From Chloroflexota bacterium (GTDB taxonomy: Bacteria > Chloroflexota > Dehalococcoidia > SZUA-161), in NCBI GenBank assembly GCA_030668425.1, contig DAOUTY010000060.1, positions 1 to 9,037 of the forward strand: a stretch of DNA of 9,037 bases, in the 5' to 3' direction. A program made the translations under genes and the position numbers. The notes under the pieces were generated by a model. The model worked only from the letters and a program-made list of their open reading frames with translations. It ran no database searches and was not told the DNA's origin. The number at the start of each line of letters is the position of its first letter. The first letter of the stretch is position 1. Below are positions 5,782 to 9,037 of the stretch, in pieces.

Positions 5782-6828
5782 CTAGCGTTTGAAGGTTAAG
5801 ATACCGTGTTCCCCAGCCAGCCTCAGCGCATAGTTATCGGTCATCCCCGCGATATAGTCCACCACACCACGCTCAACATCATCGCCGCTGAAATACTCGC
5901 TGGGAAGTTTATCTGGATTATCAACAAAATATTGGTATAGAAAACGTAGCACCTGCCTCGCTCTTTCAGTTTCTACCTTTGCTGTCTGGACTTCATACAC
6001 ATTCTGGAAAAGAAACTGACGCAGACTATTCGCCACCTCAAGAAGCTCCGGACTCATTGCGATCATCGGCGTCTCGGCCTCAACCAGACCAGTAGCCGCC
6101 CAAGATTGATCAATAATATCGCAGACCATGGTGTTGATCCTCTGGGAATTTGATGTCCCGAATACGGCTACGGCTGACTGGGGCAGGTCGCTCTCATCTA
6201 TAAGTCCGGCTCTTATTGCATCGCCGATATCATGGTTGATATAGGCCACAGAATCCGCTAGCCTGCATATCTGCGCCTCCAGAGTGCTAGGAGGATCAAA
6301 GATGTAGCTCTGAATATCTCGCCTGCCCTTGGAGTGTTTTAGGATGCCTTCCCGCACCTCCCAGGTTAGGTTGAGTCCCTTGCCCTCCTTCTCCAGCGAT
6401 TCGACAATCCTAAGACTTTGCTCACTGTGGCTGAACCCCTTGGAGCACAGATCATTCAGCACCTCTTCGCCTGCATGCCCGAAAGGTGTATGGCCCAGAT
6501 CATGACCTAACGAGATCGCTTCGACAAGGTCCTCGTTCAGATTAAGAGCACGAGCGATGGAGCGCGCGATCTGAGACACTTCCAAGGTATGGGTTAGCCG
6601 GGTCACATAGTGATCACCCAGAGGGGCGACGAACACTTGGGTCTTGTGTTTCAGCCGACGAAAAGCTTTGGAGTGGATGATGCGGTCACGATCACGCTGG
6701 AACTCGGTGCGCATCGGCGATGGGGCCTCAGCCCTCACCCTACCCTTAGTCAGCCTGCTCTTCGCCGCGTAGGGCGATAAACTCTCCTCCCTCTCCTCCA
6801 GTTGCTGGCGAATGCCCCCGTGCATCAT
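5782..6828 (-). CDS. dgt: dGTPase-like deoxynucleoside triphosphate triphosphohydrolase
   Basis: A 348-residue HD-domain enzyme that cleaves dNTPs to deoxynucleoside plus tripolyphosphate, trimming the dNTP pool. Metal ligands are H80 (VTRLTHTLEV), H109-D110 (LGHDLGHTPFGHAGE) and probably D192 (ADSVAYINHD). The family signatures RTEFQRDRDRIIHSKAFRRL (40-59) and HKTQVF (61-66) are intact. At about 350 residues it is the short, often broad-specificity type rather than the roughly 500-residue E. coli enzyme, so a strict dGTP preference should not be assumed. Two adjacent ATG codons (6828 and 6825) are possible starts; both fit the family N-terminus, LSPYAAKSR arriving at residues 17-25. The ribosome-binding site is weak. 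The gene lies 20 bp after ppsA and 9 bp before dnaG, so it probably sits in one operon with primase and sigma. Confidence 0.93.
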   Translation of the reverse strand: MMHGGIRQQLEEREESLSPYAAKSRLTKGRVRAEAPSPMRTEFQRDRDRIIHSKAFRRLKHKTQVFVAPLGDHYVTRLTHTLEVSQIARSIARALNLNEDLVEAISLGHDLGHTPFGHAGEEVLNDLCSKGFSHSEQSLRIVESLEKEGKGLNLTWEVREGILKHSKGRRDIQSYIFDPPSTLEAQICRLADSVAYINHDIGDAIRAGLIDESDLPQSAVAVFGTSNSQRINTMVCDIIDQSWAATGLVEAETPMIAMSPELLEVANSLRQFLFQNVYEVQTAKVETERARQVLRFLYQYFVDNPDKLPSEYFSGDDVERGVVDYIAGMTDNYALRLAGEHGILTFKR

Positions 6829-6848
6829 AAATGTCTTCGCTTACAATG

Positions 6849-9037
6849 TCACCTGGACAATCTCTGCTCCGCAGCAGCGATGATTTCCCTGGCCTCATCA
6901 ATGACATCCCGATTCACTGACACAGACGTGATTCCCCACTCCACAAGCTTCTCTGTGATTTCAGGGAAGTCCGAGGGCGCCTGCCCGCAGATAGAGCAGG
7001 TAACCCCTCTCGCAATCGCAGCCTTAACCACTCTCTCGATAGCAATAAGCACCGCCTCATTTCGTTCATCGAATTGTTCAGCCAGTTCCTCATTGTCGCG
7101 ATCGACTCCCAGGACAAGCTGTGTGAGATCATTTGAGCCAATGGAAATGCCGTCGATACCGACATCAATGAACTTATCAATGAGAAAGACGTTAGACGGT
7201 ACTTCTACCATCATCCACAGCTTGAAATCGCGAGACCTGCGCAACCCCTCCGCGATCAGTATCTTCTTGACATCAGTCAATCCAGCCACAGTACGCACAA
7301 AGGGAATCATCACCCACAGGTTCTTGTACTTCTCCCTCACCCTCTTCACTGCCTCCGTCTCCAGACGGAAGACATCTGGTTCCCTGATATAGCGGGAACA
7401 TCCCCTGTAGCCAATCATGGGATTTTCTTCATGCTCCTCGTACTCCTCACCACCCTTGAGGTGACGGTACTCATTGGTCTTGAAATCCGTGGTGCGATAG
7501 ACGACAGGTCTGGGTTCAAAAGCCCTGGCAAAAACAGTAAGTCCTTCAGCGAGTCTTGATGTAAACTCTTCGCCCCTACCTTCCTTGAGCATATGCCTTG
7601 GATGCTCACCAATCTCGGAGATCATGAACTCAGCCCGAAGAAGCCCTACTCCGTCAACATCGCGAGCAGCCGCAGTTTCAGCCAGATCCGGGTCGGCAAG
7701 GTTGACATAAAGCTTGGTGCGGGTCTTAACAGCGCTTTTGGGAGCTGTAGCAGAGGGTGCTGTTACCTGAGCAGCTACCCTACCCTCATAGACCTTCCCC
7801 TGCGATCCATCTACAGTAACCACCTGATCAGGCTTAAGGACATTGGTAGCATTGCCAGTTCCCACCACACAAGGGACTCCCAGCTCCCTGCTCACAATCG
7901 CGGCATGGCAGGTTCTACCACCTCGATCGGTGGCAATCCCCGCCGCTCGCTTCATTGCAGGCACATAATCAGGGGTAGTCATCTCGGCTACCAGAATGTC
8001 CCCTTCTTTCACCTCGCTTATCCTGGAGGGATCTGAAACGATCTGCACCGGCCCAGAACCAAGGCCGGGGCTCGCCGAAGAGCCGCTGACGAGAACTGGC
8101 ACATCAAGCATCTCCCCCACCGACTCCCCGCTGATGGACTCCAGGGTGGTTATAGGGCGAGTCTGAACAACGTAGAGTTCACCACCTTCCTTAGCCCACT
8201 CGATATCCTGAGGAAATTGATAATGGTCCTCGATCTTCGCTCCCAGCTTAGCCAAGCTAATGATTTCGTCATCGCTTAATTTCTGTTCTTTCCGTAACTC
8301 ATCTGAAACCGGGAGTTTGACATTAGCCCCGTCAACATCGCTATCGCTTTCTGAGCTCTTTACCAGTTGCCAGTCTTGTTCTACAATTTGTTTCTCCAAG
8401 ATTGTGAAGCGCTCTTTATCTACCAGATAGTGGTCAGGGGTCATCTCCCCTGAAACAACAACCTCTCCCAAGCCGTATACAGCTTCAATGGTAATCTTGC
8501 TCTCATTAGTCACCGGTTCCATGGTAAATAGGACGCCCGCTGCCTCTGACTGCACCATTCTCTGGACCGGCACCGCGATCCCTACCTGCATATGATCAAT
8601 TCCATGTTCGTTTCGGTAAAAAATAGCCCGAGGCTCAAACAACGAAGCCCAGCATTCCTGTACCGCAACGACCACATTGTCTTCACCCTGAATATTGAGA
8701 AAAGTGCTTTGCTGTCCCGCGAAGGAAGCATCCGGCAGGTCTTCCGCGGTGGCCGAGGAGCGTACCGCCACCAGGCCGCCCAGCTTTTGGTAGGCCTCTC
8801 TAATCTCATCAGCTATGTCTTGAGGCATCTCAGCACTGGTTATTGCATCCTTGATCTTAGTCGAAATCTGAAGCAGTTGCTGGCTGTTATTCGTATCCAG
8901 CGGCTCAAGAATATTTCCCATCTCCTCGCGGAGCCCTGCCTCTTCAAGGAAATTGAAATAGCTCACGGTAGTAACAATGAATCCCGGCGGCACCGGGATC
9001 CCTGCTTTAGTAAGCTCACCTAGGTTCGCCCCCTTCC
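6849..9037 (-). CDS. ppsA: Phosphoenolpyruvate synthase (partial, 5' end outside window)
   Basis: The enzyme converts pyruvate, ATP and water to PEP, AMP and phosphate, a gluconeogenic step in the cytoplasm. The visible part is about 729 codons. The reading frame stays open to the window edge and begins KGANLGELTKAGIPVPPGF, the conserved opening of this family, so only about 20 residues are probably missing. The GTG at 8993 is therefore internal. Three domains appear in order: the ATP-grasp nucleotide-binding part, with VRSSATAEDLPDASFAGQQ and ending YVVQTRPITTLE; the swivelling phosphohistidine domain, with GGRTCHAAIVSRELG (His codon 7905-7907); and the PEP/pyruvate barrel, with ENPMIGYRGCSRYI, IGSNDLTQLVLGVDRDN and the catalytic Cys in CSICGQAPSD (Cys codon 6987-6989). 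All catalytic landmarks are kept. The phosphohistidine and barrel motifs fit PEP synthase better than pyruvate phosphate dikinase. It is the most upstream visible gene of the minus-strand cluster. Confidence 0.93.
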   Translation of the reverse strand, partial: KGANLGELTKAGIPVPPGFIVTTVSYFNFLEEAGLREEMGNILEPLDTNNSQQLLQISTKIKDAITSAEMPQDIADEIREAYQKLGGLVAVRSSATAEDLPDASFAGQQSTFLNIQGEDNVVVAVQECWASLFEPRAIFYRNEHGIDHMQVGIAVPVQRMVQSEAAGVLFTMEPVTNESKITIEAVYGLGEVVVSGEMTPDHYLVDKERFTILEKQIVEQDWQLVKSSESDSDVDGANVKLPVSDELRKEQKLSDDEIISLAKLGAKIEDHYQFPQDIEWAKEGGELYVVQTRPITTLESISGESVGEMLDVPVLVSGSSASPGLGSGPVQIVSDPSRISEVKEGDILVAEMTTPDYVPAMKRAAGIATDRGGRTCHAAIVSRELGVPCVVGTGNATNVLKPDQVVTVDGSQGKVYEGRVAAQVTAPSATAPKSAVKTRTKLYVNLADPDLAETAAARDVDGVGLLRAEFMISEIGEHPRHMLKEGRGEEFTSRLAEGLTVFARAFEPRPVVYRTTDFKTNEYRHLKGGEEYEEHEENPMIGYRGCSRYIREPDVFRLETEAVKRVREKYKNLWVMIPFVRTVAGLTDVKKILIAEGLRRSRDFKLWMMVEVPSNVFLIDKFIDVGIDGISIGSNDLTQLVLGVDRDNEELAEQFDERNEAVLIAIERVVKAAIARGVTCSICGQAPSDFPEITEKLVEWGITSVSVNRDVIDEAREIIAAAEQRLSR

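Noticed and set aside
6802..7392. 196-codon plus-strand open frame opposite the end of ppsA
   Set aside because: Antisense shadow of the PEP/pyruvate barrel region, which is fully conserved on the minus strand.
7593..8036. 147-codon plus-strand open frame opposite ppsA
   Set aside because: Antisense shadow of the phosphohistidine domain with no features of its own.
8991..8993. GTG as the start of ppsA
   Set aside because: The frame is open upstream to the window edge and encodes the conserved family opening KGANLGELTKAGIP, so this codon is an internal Val.
1..9037. Defence island, phage, transposon, CRISPR, tRNA or rRNA content
   Set aside because: No regularly spaced repeats, cloverleaf, ribosomal RNA sequence, transposase, integrase or defence-protein motif was seen; the large genes are all recognisable housekeeping families.

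Overview
This window is compact bacterial chromosome made almost entirely of housekeeping genes. The best guess for the host is an uncultured member of the Chloroflexota, probably class Dehalococcoidia. The grounds are the order ppsA-like / dgt-like / dnaG / rpoD on one strand, a transketolase split into subunits, and the style of the DnaG and sigma sequences. This placement comes from memory of gene order and protein motifs, not from a search, and is moderately confident at best.

Layout. The left edge (1-443, minus) is the start of a transketolase N-terminal subunit that runs off the window. It is divergent from a plus-strand pair: an amidohydrolase-2 family hydrolase (545-1390) and an RNA 2',3'-cyclic phosphodiesterase, ThpR (1397-1993). 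The roughly 100 bp between the divergent genes holds two interleaved promoter-like sequences. A 70-residue zinc-ribbon protein of unknown function (2056-2268, plus) follows. It has the best-looking promoter and ribosome-binding site in the window. A 73-bp convergent gap with two small inverted repeats separates it from the minus-strand cluster.

The minus-strand cluster, in transcription order, is a phosphoenolpyruvate synthase (9037 down to 6849, 5' end outside the window), a dGTPase/dNTP triphosphohydrolase (6828-5782), the primase DnaG (5772-3940) and the primary sigma factor RpoD (3943-2342). Gaps are 20 bp, 9 bp and a 4-bp ATGA overlap, so co-transcription is likely. The last three genes form a variant of the 'macromolecular synthesis' arrangement, joining control of dNTP pools, replication priming and housekeeping transcription. 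PEP synthase and transketolase belong to central carbon metabolism.

No tRNA, rRNA, CRISPR array, transposase or phage gene was seen, and no gene-free stretch exceeds about 105 bp. I do not see a clearly new biological system. The points most worth a second look are a nested inverted repeat with flanking 9-bp direct repeats inside the N-terminal extension of the transketolase gene (349-419), the small zinc-ribbon gene with its own promoter, and the unusual acidic N-terminus of the sigma factor.
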